From Hyphomicrobiales bacterium (lineage in GTDB: Bacteria; Pseudomonadota; Alphaproteobacteria; Rhizobiales; Xanthobacteraceae), in assembly GCA_009377695.1 (NCBI GenBank), contig WHTP01000010.1, positions 1 to 64,000 of the forward strand: 64,000 bases of DNA, given 5' to 3'. Below the pieces are notes generated by a model. That model had not been told where the DNA came from. It did no database searches and saw only the letters and a list, made by a program, of their open reading frames with translations. The position numbers and the translations under genes were made by a program. This document shows, piece after piece, positions 39,668-50,326 of this stretch (its first letter is position 1; each line of letters starts with the position of its first letter).

Positions 39668-42523
39668 ATGGATCTAGTGCTCGCCAAGATCTTTGCGACC
39701 GCGTTGGTGTTCAGCCAAGTCGCAACCGAACCCTCCAAGCTCACAACGAAATTTGATGAAACGCGCGATGTCGCAGTTGTCAGCAAATTACTGCGTGCCG
39801 GATGCGCTCATATGCGCAAGGCTTTCGACGTCGAAGACCTCAATCTCGACGACCTGATCGCAACCGCGATGGCGGATGTCGACGCATTGACGGCCGACCA
39901 AGCCGTGCTCCGCGGCATCAACATCAAAGATATGCATGTTGCCTATCGACAATTCTGCAAAAACGAGAACGTCCGCAATTCGCCGATCAACCTCGCTGAA
40001 GTCATCCGCTTCTATAACGAGACGCTGGCCGACCTGCCGTCGTCGGTCGATCTCGCCAGCTTGAAGCCGCCGGGGGTGAGTACAGTCCTTGACGCGACCG
40101 GTGAGCGCGTTCGTCAACGTCGCGCCTGGGTGCCGATCGACCGAATACCGCTACTGGTGCAGCAGGCGTTCATCGCCGCCGAGGACAAGCGCTTCTACGA
40201 GCACAAGGGCGTCGATGAACGCGCGCTCGTGCGAGCCTTCATCGCAAACTTTGCGCGGGCGGGACGGCTGCAGGGCGGCTCGACGATCACCCAGCAGGTG
40301 GTGAAGAACCTGCTGGTGGGTTCGGAGGTTGCCTACGAGCGCAAGATGCGGGAAATGGTGCTCGCGTCGCGACTGGAAAGCAGCGTGGAAAAATCCAAGA
40401 TCCTGGAGCTCTATCTGAACTCCATTTATCTTGGCCGTGGTTCGCGGGGCATCGAGATGGCGTCCCAAAGCTATTTCGGTATGCCCGCCACCGAATTGGA
40501 CGTGACGGAGGCTGCGCTGCTGGCGAGCCTTGCCAAAGGTCCGAGCTTCTACAATCCGGCCCGGCATCCGACGCGCAGCCGCGATCGCATCTCATACGTG
40601 CTGGGCCGGTTGCATGAGGACGGTGTTATCGATGCGGAAGGCCTGAAGCGCGGACTGGCGAGCCTTCCACCCAAACTCTCTGCCTACGAAGGTCTGCCGC
40701 AGGGATCGCATTTTTCCGATTACATCGCGCGGGAAGGCAAGGCAGTCGCGAACCTCGACCTCTCCGTCAGCGACACCTATACGGTCCAGGCAACCCTGCA
40801 TCCAAAGCTGCAGCGGGCGGCCGAGTCCGCCCTGCAGGAGGGGCTGTCCCGGTACGAGCGGAGCGCCGGCCGCGCCGATTTCGAAGGCCCGGAACTGAGC
40901 CTGGCCGCGGCGGTCGCGCGGATTGCGGCGGAGCCTGCAGGCGATAAGAGCAAGCCCGCATGGCAGAGGGCGCTCGAAGGCGCCCGCCTGCCGCTTCAGG
41001 ATGTTCATTGGCCGGCGGCCATCGTCATCGAGACCGGCAACCGCTCAGGCGTGCGCGTCGGTCTCGCCAATGGACGGGTGGTACCGCTGTCGCTCGGGCG
41101 CGTGCGCAGCTCCAAGCTCAAGCTTTACGATGTCGTGCGGGTGCAACTGGTTGAAAGGAAAGGCAAGGCTGTGCGCGCCGATCTGCGCAGCCGCCCGATC
41201 ATTCAGGGATCGGTCGTGGTGCTGGACAACCAGACCGGCCGCATCCTGGCGATGGCGGGGGGCTTCTCGTATTCATTGAGCCAGCTGAACCGAGCCTCGC
41301 AGTCGCAGCGGCAGCCGGGATCGTCGATCAAGCCGCTGGTGTATCTGGCCGCGCTGCAAGGTGGCCTGCAGCCGAACACGCTTGTTCGTAACGATGCAGT
41401 CACGTATCAGCCCATCGGCGGTTCCGCGAGATCACGGCCCGAGGATTTCTGGACGCCGAAGAATTACGACGGCAGCGAAGGCGGCATCCTCACCATGCGC
41501 CAGGCGCTCGAAGCGTCAAAGAACCTGCCGACGGCAAGGCTCTTGGACGGGATTGACGCGACACCACCGCAGAGTCTCGACCAAATCTGCAAGCTTGCGC
41601 TAGAGGTCAAGCTCTACAAGGATTGCATGCGCTACTATCCTTTCGTCCTTGGCGCTCAACCGGTGCGCCCGATCGATATGGCGACGTTCTACGCCACGAT
41701 CGCCAACGAAGGCTTGCGCCCGACACCTCATTCGATTGAGACGATCAGCCGGAATGATGATGAGGTGGTCTATCGGCATGAAAAGTCGCCCGAGGAGGTG
41801 ACCTCGGCGGATCGGGCGTCGTTCTACCAGCTCAAGGCGATGCTGCAGGGAGTGTTGGCGCGCGGGACCGCCAACGGGCTCTCGCATATGGCCCCGTACG
41901 TTGCCGGAAAGACCGGAACGACGACCGAGGAAAATGATGCGTGGTTCGTCGGCTTCAGCAACGAGGTGACGGTAGCGGTCTGGGTCGGCTACGACAACGC
42001 CGACGGACGGCGCCGAACCCTGGGGGCCGGTCGCACTGGCGGCAATGTCGCGATCCCCATCTTTGCGCCTGTCATGCAAGCGGTCTGGGCGCATTACGCA
42101 CCAAAGACGGTGCTGAAACCGGCATCGCCGGAAGCCAGGCGTCATCTTGCCGTGCCCCGCCGCGAGAAGCCCTCGCGCAGGGCCGGGTTACTTCCGGAAT
42201 ATCTCCGTAAGGACGACAGGGGCCGGACCGTCGATGCCCGCTACCGCCTGTTGTCCCGTAAGGACCGTGACGCCTATGCGGCGACCACGACCGTGACCAC
42301 AACGACAACGACCCAGCCTTCGAGGCGCAGAAGCCGGGCGGTCCAGTCGACGGAAACGCGCGCGCGCGAAATGCGCCCAACGTATATCCCCCGTCGCGAG
42401 AATCCGCGGTCGGCGGGGCAGGGATTCGGCTGGGGTTGGCAAGGCGGCGGCTGGGGCCAGCAGAACTGGACGAACCACCACGACGACACCAGCCGATCGC
42501 CGGGCGGCCGCGGATTTTGGTGA
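39668..42523 (+). CDS. Class A penicillin-binding protein (PBP1A-like)
   Basis: A 951-residue bifunctional peptidoglycan synthase. After a weakly hydrophobic N-terminus (1-22) and a distinctive helical block (about 27-120) comes the GT51 transglycosylase, with EDKRFYEHKGVD (catalytic Glu near 174) and GGSTITQQVVKNL. The transpeptidase follows, with SxxK in PGSSIKPLVY, SKN in EASKNLPT and GKTGTT. The C-terminus (about 870-951) is basic and then Gly/Trp/Asn-rich. It lacks the usual strong N-terminal membrane helix, so anchoring is unclear. No Shine-Dalgarno is seen before ATG 39668. Confidence 0.9.
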   Translation: MDLVLAKIFATALVFSQVATEPSKLTTKFDETRDVAVVSKLLRAGCAHMRKAFDVEDLNLDDLIATAMADVDALTADQAVLRGINIKDMHVAYRQFCKNENVRNSPINLAEVIRFYNETLADLPSSVDLASLKPPGVSTVLDATGERVRQRRAWVPIDRIPLLVQQAFIAAEDKRFYEHKGVDERALVRAFIANFARAGRLQGGSTITQQVVKNLLVGSEVAYERKMREMVLASRLESSVEKSKILELYLNSIYLGRGSRGIEMASQSYFGMPATELDVTEAALLASLAKGPSFYNPARHPTRSRDRISYVLGRLHEDGVIDAEGLKRGLASLPPKLSAYEGLPQGSHFSDYIAREGKAVANLDLSVSDTYTVQATLHPKLQRAAESALQEGLSRYERSAGRADFEGPELSLAAAVARIAAEPAGDKSKPAWQRALEGARLPLQDVHWPAAIVIETGNRSGVRVGLANGRVVPLSLGRVRSSKLKLYDVVRVQLVERKGKAVRADLRSRPIIQGSVVVLDNQTGRILAMAGGFSYSLSQLNRASQSQRQPGSSIKPLVYLAALQGGLQPNTLVRNDAVTYQPIGGSARSRPEDFWTPKNYDGSEGGILTMRQALEASKNLPTARLLDGIDATPPQSLDQICKLALEVKLYKDCMRYYPFVLGAQPVRPIDMATFYATIANEGLRPTPHSIETISRNDDEVVYRHEKSPEEVTSADRASFYQLKAMLQGVLARGTANGLSHMAPYVAGKTGTTTEENDAWFVGFSNEVTVAVWVGYDNADGRRRTLGAGRTGGNVAIPIFAPVMQAVWAHYAPKTVLKPASPEARRHLAVPRREKPSRRAGLLPEYLRKDDRGRTVDARYRLLSRKDRDAYAATTTVTTTTTTQPSRRRSRAVQSTETRAREMRPTYIPRRENPRSAGQGFGWGWQGGGWGQQNWTNHHDDTSRSPGGRGFW

Positions 42524-42559
42524 TCTTCTGGGCCTCTTTCGAAGAATGCGACCGCCGGC

Positions 42560-43716
<1,157 letters not shown>

Positions 43717-43993
43717 AGGCGACGCTGTCGGCGACGCGGGACCTACAAACCGACAGTCAGGATCATGCCGTCTCAAGGTAAAAATCGGCTTAACTAAAGC
43801 GGACGTTGCGCGAGGAACGTGGACATTGCGCTAGGCAAGAATTGCCGAGGCACTATATTGGATTGGAATATTGAGCCAGAGTACGAAGTCTTAGCTCCGA
43901 AGTGGTAACGGCGGATAGGAAGTCACTGCAAGCGCGAGCGCATGTGCGAGCCACGCTCCGGTGCTAGCGCCGCGACAGCAAGGAATCTCAATC

Positions 43994-44905
43994 ATGCGCT
44001 GGGAAGATCTGCCGGAAAGTCAGAACGTCGAAGATCGCCGTGGCCAAGAGAGCGGAGGTCGTGGCGGTTTCCCAGGCGGCGCCGGCGGCCTGTCGATTGG
44101 CACGATTGTCGTGCTCGGACTGATTGGATACGCAACCGGTATAGACCCGAGTCTGCTCATCGGCGTTGCCGACCAGTTCTCACGCTCGCAGCCGAGCGTC
44201 GAGCAGACGCGGCCCACCCAGCCTGGCCAATTGCCCCCCGATCAGACCGGTCAATTCGTGACCCGTATCCTCGGCAGCACCGAGGCGACCTGGAAAGATA
44301 TCTTCGCGCGGAGCGGCCTGACCTATCGGCCGCCGGCGCTCGTGATCTATTCGGGCATGACCCGAACCAGTTGCGGTGGTACGGCGATGGCGGCGATGGG
44401 ACCGTTCTACTGCCCCGTCGACAAGAAGGTCTATCTCGACACATCGTTCTTCAAGATGATCGAGACGCGGTTCCGCGGCTGCGACGTCGGCAGCCAGTCC
44501 TGCCGCTTTGCGCAAGCCTATGTCATCGCACACGAAGTCGGCCATCACGTGCAGAACGAGCTCGGTATCCTCGCCAACGCGACGAGAGCGCAGCAGCAGG
44601 CGGGAAGGCAGTCGCCCGAAGCCAACCGCATCCAGGTACGAGTCGAGCTGCAGGCGGATTGTCTTGCCGGCGTCTGGGCAAGTCGAGGACTCGAGGGGCG
44701 GTTGGCACCCGGCGACGTCGAGGCGGCGCTGCGTACCGCGAGCGCGATCGGCGACGACACGCTGCAACGGCGCTCGCAGGGCTATGTGGTGCCCGATTCA
44801 TTCACGCACGGCTCGTCTGAGCAGCGCCAGCGCTGGTTCTATACCGGCTTCAAGCAAGGCACGGTCGATAGCTGCAACACCTTCTCGCCGACCGCGCAAC
44901 TCTGA
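43994..44905 (+). CDS. Neutral zinc metallopeptidase (YpfJ family)
   Basis: A 303-residue protein. A glycine-rich hydrophilic start, with MRWEDLPESQNVEDRRG typical of the family, precedes one membrane helix (about 35-55). The peptidase domain contains HEVGHH (180-185) and a downstream ELQADCLAGVWA segment that supplies the third ligand. The family (Zn_peptidase, YpfJ) is widespread but has no known substrate. The active site should lie outside the inner membrane. ATG 43994 has AAGGA upstream. It is divergent from ccrM. Confidence 0.88.
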   Translation: MRWEDLPESQNVEDRRGQESGGRGGFPGGAGGLSIGTIVVLGLIGYATGIDPSLLIGVADQFSRSQPSVEQTRPTQPGQLPPDQTGQFVTRILGSTEATWKDIFARSGLTYRPPALVIYSGMTRTSCGGTAMAAMGPFYCPVDKKVYLDTSFFKMIETRFRGCDVGSQSCRFAQAYVIAHEVGHHVQNELGILANATRAQQQAGRQSPEANRIQVRVELQADCLAGVWASRGLEGRLAPGDVEAALRTASAIGDDTLQRRSQGYVVPDSFTHGSSEQRQRWFYTGFKQGTVDSCNTFSPTAQL

Positions 44906-45325
44906 ATGCAGCCTAGTACCTGGAATCACAGGACGCTGATACGCGAATGAACCGGTCATGTGACTCCGTGACGATGCAGCGAGCTCATCGCACCAATATA
45001 CGATTCACGCTTCAATGATCGTGAGCACTAGGGGCCGGGACTCGAGCCTGGACCTGCCGCTTTAGAGAAACGGCCTTTTGAAAAGGTGGGCGGGCTCTGA
45101 TGCGGAAAGTATCGGGCCAGGAAACCTTTTCCTGTGGCCGCTGCTTCCTGTGACCGCTGCGAAATCTGCAGAGGCCGCAAGGCGTGCCCCGCGCCCCGGG
45201 AGCGCCCACCGTTGCACAATTCGCCCAAATGACAAACGAACGCCGCCAAAATAGCAAAATTCGGTCACATCGCAGCGGCGAAAAGTCCCCTCCGCAACAT
45301 CGAGCGCCGTTTCACAACATCTGGG
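44906..45325. other. 420 bp gene-free region before mscS-like gene
   Basis: No coding frame here is convincing. On the minus strand around 45040-45115 there is tRNA-like sequence (an anticodon-arm-like hairpin and a CTCGAGT loop), but the D-arm and acceptor do not pair, so it is at most a tRNA remnant. Small inverted repeats (CCTTTT ... AAAAGG, GGAAAC) are present. It may be a remnant of an old insertion. Confidence 0.35.
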
Positions 45326-47662
45326 GTGGCCGTGGCTCCAAGATCCTTGCTTGTTGTCCTAGCTGCCTATTGTCTGACCCTCCATCCGGCGTTGGCACAG
45401 GCGCCCGACCAGGCGCCTAACAAGCCGGCCACAGTGACCATGTCTCCAGCGGTGGCCAATACGTTGACGCCGGACGAAGCCCGGCGAGCGCTCGAGACGT
45501 TGCAGGACGACACCAAGCGCGCGGAAATCATCAACACTTTGCGCGCAGTCGCCAATGCGCAGCAACCGCAAGCCGCCCCCGCTACCCAAACTCGGGCTGC
45601 GGATGCGGCACAGGGCGTGCCGCTGACTGCGGACAGCCTCGGCGCCCAGCTCCTGCTGCAAGTGTCGGAGCAATTCGCAACCATTTCGAGTCAGATCGCC
45701 GCCGCGGCCGATGCAGTGACGCGCTTTCCGTTGCTGTGGCACTGGCTCAAGCGCTCCGCGACCGATCCGGCAAGCTACGACCTGCTGTTCGATATCGCCT
45801 GGAAACTTGCCCTGATCCTCGGCTGCGCCCTCGCGGTGGAGTGGCTTGTACGCCGCGCACTGCGCCGGCCGATTGCACTGCTGGTGGCGTGGATGCCGAA
45901 GCCCGCACGGGCGCCCACGCCCTTAATCGCTCAAGGTACGGCGATCGATAGCGCGTCCTCCTCGTTCGACGAACAAGCCCGCGGGGATGCGCAGGTGCGG
46001 CAGCGGCACGTCAGGCTGACGCAGACCTGGAACACCGTGATACGGCTGCCGTTCGTGCTCGCCCGGTTCGTTCTTGAATTGCTGCCGATCATCGCCTTTG
46101 CTGCCGTCGGCAATCTGCTTCTTGGCTCCGGGATGGGAGACAACACAATCTCGAAGCTGGCGATCCTTGCGATCGTCAACGCTTATGTCCTGCGCGGCGT
46201 CATCATTTGCCTGGCACGGATGCTGGTATCCGCCGAGCCGCTGAGCGTGTTCACGGTTCGTGGCGAGACGGCGGCGTATATCCACATCTGGACCAATCGA
46301 ATCGCCACCGTCGGCGTCTTCGGCGTCACACTGGCCAATGTCGCGCTGCTGCTGGGCCTCTATCGGCCGGGGTATTTTGCGCTGCTGCGGCTCGTCATGC
46401 TGCTGGTCCATCTTTTGGTGGTGGTTGTGATTCTGCAGTCCCGGCGTGCGATCGCCGAATTGATCCGGGCGGACGCCCGTAACGGCGCGATGGCGGCGAT
46501 GCGCAACCGGCTGGCCAACGTCTGGCACTACATTGCCATTGCGTTGGTGCTTGGGCTGTGGGCGGTGTGGGCGCTCAACATCAGGAATGGCTATGCGCTG
46601 CTGTTCCAATATGTCGTCGGAACGGTTGCCGTTCTTCTGATTTCTCGGCTGTTGTTGATCGTCATCGTCGGCGTCATCGATCGGATCTTTCGGGTCCCGC
46701 CTGAAGTCGTTGAGCGCTTCCCCGGCATTGAGAGGCGGGCCAATCACTACCTGCCGATGGCGCGAAGGATCGTATCCTACTTCGTTGCGTTCGTCGGATT
46801 CGTTGCGCTGCTTGAGGTGTGGGGCGTCGATGCCATCGGCTGGTTTGCCGCGGGGCAGATCGGAAGCCGCCTGCTCTCCGCCATCGTCACCGTCGGCATC
46901 GCGGTCCTGATCGCGACGGTGGTTTGGGAAGTCAGCAATGCGTTTCTTGATCGCCAACTCGCGCGGCTCTCGCAGGAGGGGCATTTCGCGCGCGCGGCGC
47001 GGCTGAGGACTTTTCTGCCGATGCTCCGAACCACGTTGCTTTGCGTGATCGGCGCCGTCGTTGCGCTGACAGCGCTCAGCGAAATCGGCGTCAATGTGGC
47101 TCCGCTGCTGGCGGGCGCCGGAATCATCGGCATCGCGATCGGCTTCGGATCGCAGAAGCTGGTGCAGGACGTCATCACCGGACTTTTCCTGCTGCTGGAG
47201 AACGTCGTTCACGTCGGCGATTTCGTCACGGTCTCCGGTCTCTCCGGGACCGTCGAGAACGTATCGATCCGGACGATCCGGCTGCGGGCGATCGACGGCG
47301 CGGTGCACATCGTTCCGTTCAGTGCGGTCACCAGCGTTACCAATAACAGCCGCGGCATCGGCAATGCTTCGGTCAATGTCACCGTGCCCTATGGCGAGGA
47401 TATTGATCGTGTTGAGCAAATCCTGAAAGAGATCACCGCTGAGATGCGGGAAGATCCGAACCATAGCCATCTCATCCGCGGCGATCTGGATCTGTGGGGC
47501 ATCGACAAGGTCAATGGCTTGATGATTACGATGATCGGCCAGATCCGGTGCACGGACGCCGGGCGATGGCGGGTGCAGCGTGAATTCAACCGCCGGATGA
47601 TGCGCAAGTTCAAGGAATGCGGCGTGGAAATCGCCAAGCCGATCTATGCGGTTCCCAGTTGA
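45326..47662 (+). CDS. Large MscS-family mechanosensitive channel
   Basis: A 778-residue membrane protein. A signal peptide (about 1-24, PALAQ) leads to a Gln/Ala-rich periplasmic stretch (25-125), then about ten membrane helices. The last (around 590-620, LLAGAGIIGIAIGFGSQKLVQDVITG in part) is the glycine/alanine-packed MscS pore helix. A beta-domain (FVTVSGLSGTVENVSIRTIRLR) and a C-terminal domain follow. Such large channels release solutes on osmotic downshock. The start is a GTG, and a GTG two codons later is also possible. Confidence 0.9.
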   Translation: MAVAPRSLLVVLAAYCLTLHPALAQAPDQAPNKPATVTMSPAVANTLTPDEARRALETLQDDTKRAEIINTLRAVANAQQPQAAPATQTRAADAAQGVPLTADSLGAQLLLQVSEQFATISSQIAAAADAVTRFPLLWHWLKRSATDPASYDLLFDIAWKLALILGCALAVEWLVRRALRRPIALLVAWMPKPARAPTPLIAQGTAIDSASSSFDEQARGDAQVRQRHVRLTQTWNTVIRLPFVLARFVLELLPIIAFAAVGNLLLGSGMGDNTISKLAILAIVNAYVLRGVIICLARMLVSAEPLSVFTVRGETAAYIHIWTNRIATVGVFGVTLANVALLLGLYRPGYFALLRLVMLLVHLLVVVVILQSRRAIAELIRADARNGAMAAMRNRLANVWHYIAIALVLGLWAVWALNIRNGYALLFQYVVGTVAVLLISRLLLIVIVGVIDRIFRVPPEVVERFPGIERRANHYLPMARRIVSYFVAFVGFVALLEVWGVDAIGWFAAGQIGSRLLSAIVTVGIAVLIATVVWEVSNAFLDRQLARLSQEGHFARAARLRTFLPMLRTTLLCVIGAVVALTALSEIGVNVAPLLAGAGIIGIAIGFGSQKLVQDVITGLFLLLENVVHVGDFVTVSGLSGTVENVSIRTIRLRAIDGAVHIVPFSAVTSVTNNSRGIGNASVNVTVPYGEDIDRVEQILKEITAEMREDPNHSHLIRGDLDLWGIDKVNGLMITMIGQIRCTDAGRWRVQREFNRRMMRKFKECGVEIAKPIYAVPS

Positions 47663-47878
47663 GTCCGTCTCTCCGCTCGGCGCGATCGAACCTGCGCTGC
47701 TATGTGCCTTGCCCCGGTCGACTGGTCGGCGTTTCGCGTAGCAGCAGACATCACAACGTCATGGCCGGGCTCTTGTCCCAGCCATCCGCGTCTTATTTAG
47801 TGGGGACAAGACAAGGCGTGGTCGCCCGCGCAGGTCAGTTTATGCGGCCTGCAAGCCGGGCGTGACGGAGTTGATGGA

Positions 47879-48442
47879 ATGCCCGGTATCGACGAGACCC
47901 GACAATTCGTCCCGCTTAAAATCGCAGTGCTCACCGTGTCCGACACGCGTGAGATGGCCGACGACAAGTCCGGCGCGACGCTTGCCGATCGCATCAAGGC
48001 GGCCGGCCACACCGTGCACGAACGCGCGATCGTTCCCGACGACGTCGCCGCGATCCGCGCGCGTGTGAAGACGTGGATCGACATGCCCGATGTCGACGTG
48101 ATCATCACGACAGGTGGCACCGGCTTCACCGGCCGCGACGTCACGCCGGAAGCGGTCGAGCCGCTGTTCGAGAAGAAGATGGACGGCTTTGCGACCCTGT
48201 TCCTGATCGTGAGCCACGCCAAGATCGGCACGTCCGCGATCCAGACCCGCGCCACTGCCGGCGTCGCCGGCGCGACCTACATCTTCTGCCTGCCGGGCTC
48301 GCCCGGTGCCTGCCGCGACGCGTGGGACGAGATCCTGCTGCATCAGCTCGATTACCGCTATCGGCCGTGCAACTTCGTCGAGATCATGCCGCGACTCGAC
48401 GAACATCTGCGCCGCCCCAAGGCCAAAGGTGCAACGGTGTAG
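47879..48442 (+). CDS. moaB: Molybdenum cofactor biosynthesis protein B
   Basis: A 187-residue MogA/MoaB-fold protein that adenylylates molybdopterin. The fold's signature TVSDTR (about 19-24), TTGGTGFTGRDVTPEA (76-91, with the Asp that binds the metal) and FCLPGSPGACRDAW are clear. No other moa/moe gene lies nearby. The ATG at 47879 starts within a coding context unlike the preceding 200 bp, which hold nothing recognisable. A common dispersed palindrome follows 40 bp after the stop. Confidence 0.93.
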   Translation: MPGIDETRQFVPLKIAVLTVSDTREMADDKSGATLADRIKAAGHTVHERAIVPDDVAAIRARVKTWIDMPDVDVIITTGGTGFTGRDVTPEAVEPLFEKKMDGFATLFLIVSHAKIGTSAIQTRATAGVAGATYIFCLPGSPGACRDAWDEILLHQLDYRYRPCNFVEIMPRLDEHLRRPKAKGATV

Positions 48443-48482
48443 TCGGGCGATACGCTTCGACGCCGCAAGCTCAATCTGCACC

Positions 48483-48601
48483 CGTCACCCTGAGGCGCCC
48501 TCGCGTAGCGAGGGCCTCGAAGGGCGACGGCCCGGCTGTTGCAGCACTCGGGCCGTGCATCCTTCGAGGCTCGCGCTGCGCGCTCGCACCTCAGGATGAC
48601 G
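48483..48601. repeat. Bradyrhizobium-type dispersed inverted repeat
   Basis: Ends CGTCACCCTGAGG and CCTCAGGATGACG with inner arms GGGCCTCGAAGG and CCTTCGAGGC. This CCTGAGG...CCTTCGAGG palindrome is, from memory, widely scattered between genes in Bradyrhizobium and relatives. It sits between the 3' ends of two convergent genes. Confidence 0.75.
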
Positions 48602-48633
48602 GGTTGAGATCGTGCCAATGCGATAAGGCTCGC

Positions 48634-49584
48634 TCAATCCAGCATCAAATCCCAATGTTCGCTGATAACATCCTGGCCCCAGCTTTTGCGCGGCTCGCTC
48701 GAGGTGAGGCGAAAGCCGGCGCGCTCGTAAATGTGCCGTGCCGCGGTGAGCACGCTGTGGGTCCAGAGCGTAATGCGGCGATAGCCGCACTGGCGCGCAA
48801 AGCTGATGCATTCGTCGGTCAGGCGCTTGCCGATGCCGAGTCCGCGCGCTGAGGGTTCGACCAGCAGAAGGCGCAGCCGCGCGACCTCGGGCGTGTCCTT
48901 CGCCAGCAGCACCGAGCCGACCGGCTCGCCGTTTCGCTCGGCAATCCAGCCGCGCTCGCAAGTCAGATCGAAGTTGTTGATGAAGTCGGCGACGATCTGC
49001 GCGCACAGCGCTTCGAACTTTTCGTCCCATTGGTATTCCTGCGCGTAGAGGATGGCATGGCGCGCGACGATCCAGCCGAAGTCACCTGCGCGCGGCTCGC
49101 GCAAGACCACGTCAAGCGTCGGCGCGCCGGCGAGCAGCGTCTCGACGGCGCCCATCGCCGACACCAGCCGATCCTGGTCGTGCGGGCCAAGACGCGCGAG
49201 CATGGCGCCGACCTGTTGCCGCGCATGCGTTTCCAGGGGAGCAAAGGCCTTGCGGCCTTGCGCGGTCATCGACAAGAGCGTCTGTCGCGCGTCGTCCGGG
49301 GATATCTGTTTGCGGATCAGTCCGTCCTTGTGGAAGCGGCGCAGCATTCGGCTCAGATAGCCGGCATCGAGGCCAAGCTCGGCGCCTATCTCACTCGCAG
49401 TCGTGCCGGCGCGCTGCCCGACCTCGTAGAGCACGCGCGCCTCCGTGAGTGAGAACGGGCTGTCGAGCCACGCTTCGCGCAGGACGCCGATGCGTTGGGT
49501 ATAGAAGCGGTTGAAGCGGCGCACCGATGCGATGCGGTCTGGCGCGGCGCATTCTTGCGGGTCATGGCGGGCCGAGGCGGACAT
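48634..49584 (-). CDS. MarR-GNAT fusion protein
   Basis: A 316-residue two-domain protein. The first half is a MarR-type winged helix (about 20-150; SLTEARVLYEVGQ, LGLDAGYLSRMLRRFHKDGLI and the wing SPDDARQTLLSMT, in part). The second half is a GNAT acetyltransferase (about 160-316) with the acetyl-CoA loop in VEPSARGLGIGKRL and VEPxxRGxGxG-type spacing. Such fusions are common in proteobacteria and mostly unstudied. The regulator may sense and acetylate the same small molecule. No operator is obvious. It is convergent with moaB. Confidence 0.88.
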   Translation of the reverse strand: MSASARHDPQECAAPDRIASVRRFNRFYTQRIGVLREAWLDSPFSLTEARVLYEVGQRAGTTASEIGAELGLDAGYLSRMLRRFHKDGLIRKQISPDDARQTLLSMTAQGRKAFAPLETHARQQVGAMLARLGPHDQDRLVSAMGAVETLLAGAPTLDVVLREPRAGDFGWIVARHAILYAQEYQWDEKFEALCAQIVADFINNFDLTCERGWIAERNGEPVGSVLLAKDTPEVARLRLLLVEPSARGLGIGKRLTDECISFARQCGYRRITLWTHSVLTAARHIYERAGFRLTSSEPRKSWGQDVISEHWDLMLD

Positions 49585-49610
49585 GAGGCAAGCCTAGCCA
49601 ATTAGTTGAC

Positions 49611-50192
49611 TTAGTCAAGCATTGGCGAGGTCATGGCGACGTCGAGCGTCACGATCCGCCGGCGCCCAAGCCGGCGCAGCAGATCCGTCTCCGGGTCGGC
49701 AGCGTCCGTCTTGTAGCCGCCCGCCGTTCGATAGAGCGGCTTCGGGATCAACAGTCCTTGCGATGGGTTTGGTCGCGCCCCGAGCGCCTCGCGCAGCAGG
49801 GCCAACACCTCCGATCGTGCTGAGCGGTCGTGCACTGGCCGCGCGCGAAAGACCGCGGCCCGCTCGTTGTCGGATGCCAAGTCGCATTCGCGAATGAAGC
49901 GTCCCAGTTCCTCGATCCAATTGGTGCCCGGAATGCTGCCGGGCCGAACGAACCACAGCCACTCGGCGCGCGCCGTCGCCGCCGCAGCCGCAAGCCGCGC
50001 GCCACGTTCGCCCGGAAGCACGAGGAAGCGGCAGCCGGCCACGTCCGCGACCATGGCGGTCCCGTCGGTCGAACCGGCGTCCGCGACAATGACTTCTCGC
50101 AAGATGCCATCAAGGGCGCCGGCGACGAGCGCCGCCAGGGTGTGCGCCAACGCCCGCTCCGATTCGTGCGTGGGGATGACCACGCTGATCAT
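49611..50192 (-). CDS. Family 2 glycosyltransferase (short)
   Basis: A 193-residue GT-A fold protein. The opening ISVVIPTHESERAL, the nucleotide-binding ADAGSTDGT (about 45-53) and a compact core are typical of GT2; the usual DxD is not obvious (the position reads WFVRPGSIPGT). It is shorter than most GT2 enzymes and has no membrane helix. ATG 50192 was chosen because the family core starts there. In this group it often stands next to the radical SAM gene, as here, where it is divergent. Substrate unknown. Confidence 0.75.
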   Translation of the reverse strand: MISVVIPTHESERALAHTLAALVAGALDGILREVIVADAGSTDGTAMVADVAGCRFLVLPGERGARLAAAAATARAEWLWFVRPGSIPGTNWIEELGRFIRECDLASDNERAAVFRARPVHDRSARSEVLALLREALGARPNPSQGLLIPKPLYRTAGGYKTDAADPETDLLRRLGRRRIVTLDVAMTSPMLD

Positions 50193-50326
50193 GAACCTGC
50201 CCCCAAGTGCCTTGGACTTCCACCATATCATGTACCCAGGCAGGCAGCGGCCACGAGATACCGCGCTTACCAACAGGCCATAAGTATGTTCTTGTTTTGT
50301 TCACAATCGCGGATTAGATCATCGCC

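Noticed and set aside
45923-47470. A 515-codon minus-strand frame rich in Asp, Gln and Arg
   Set aside because: It is the antisense of the MscS-like gene, where the pore helix and beta-domain are plainly in the plus frame.
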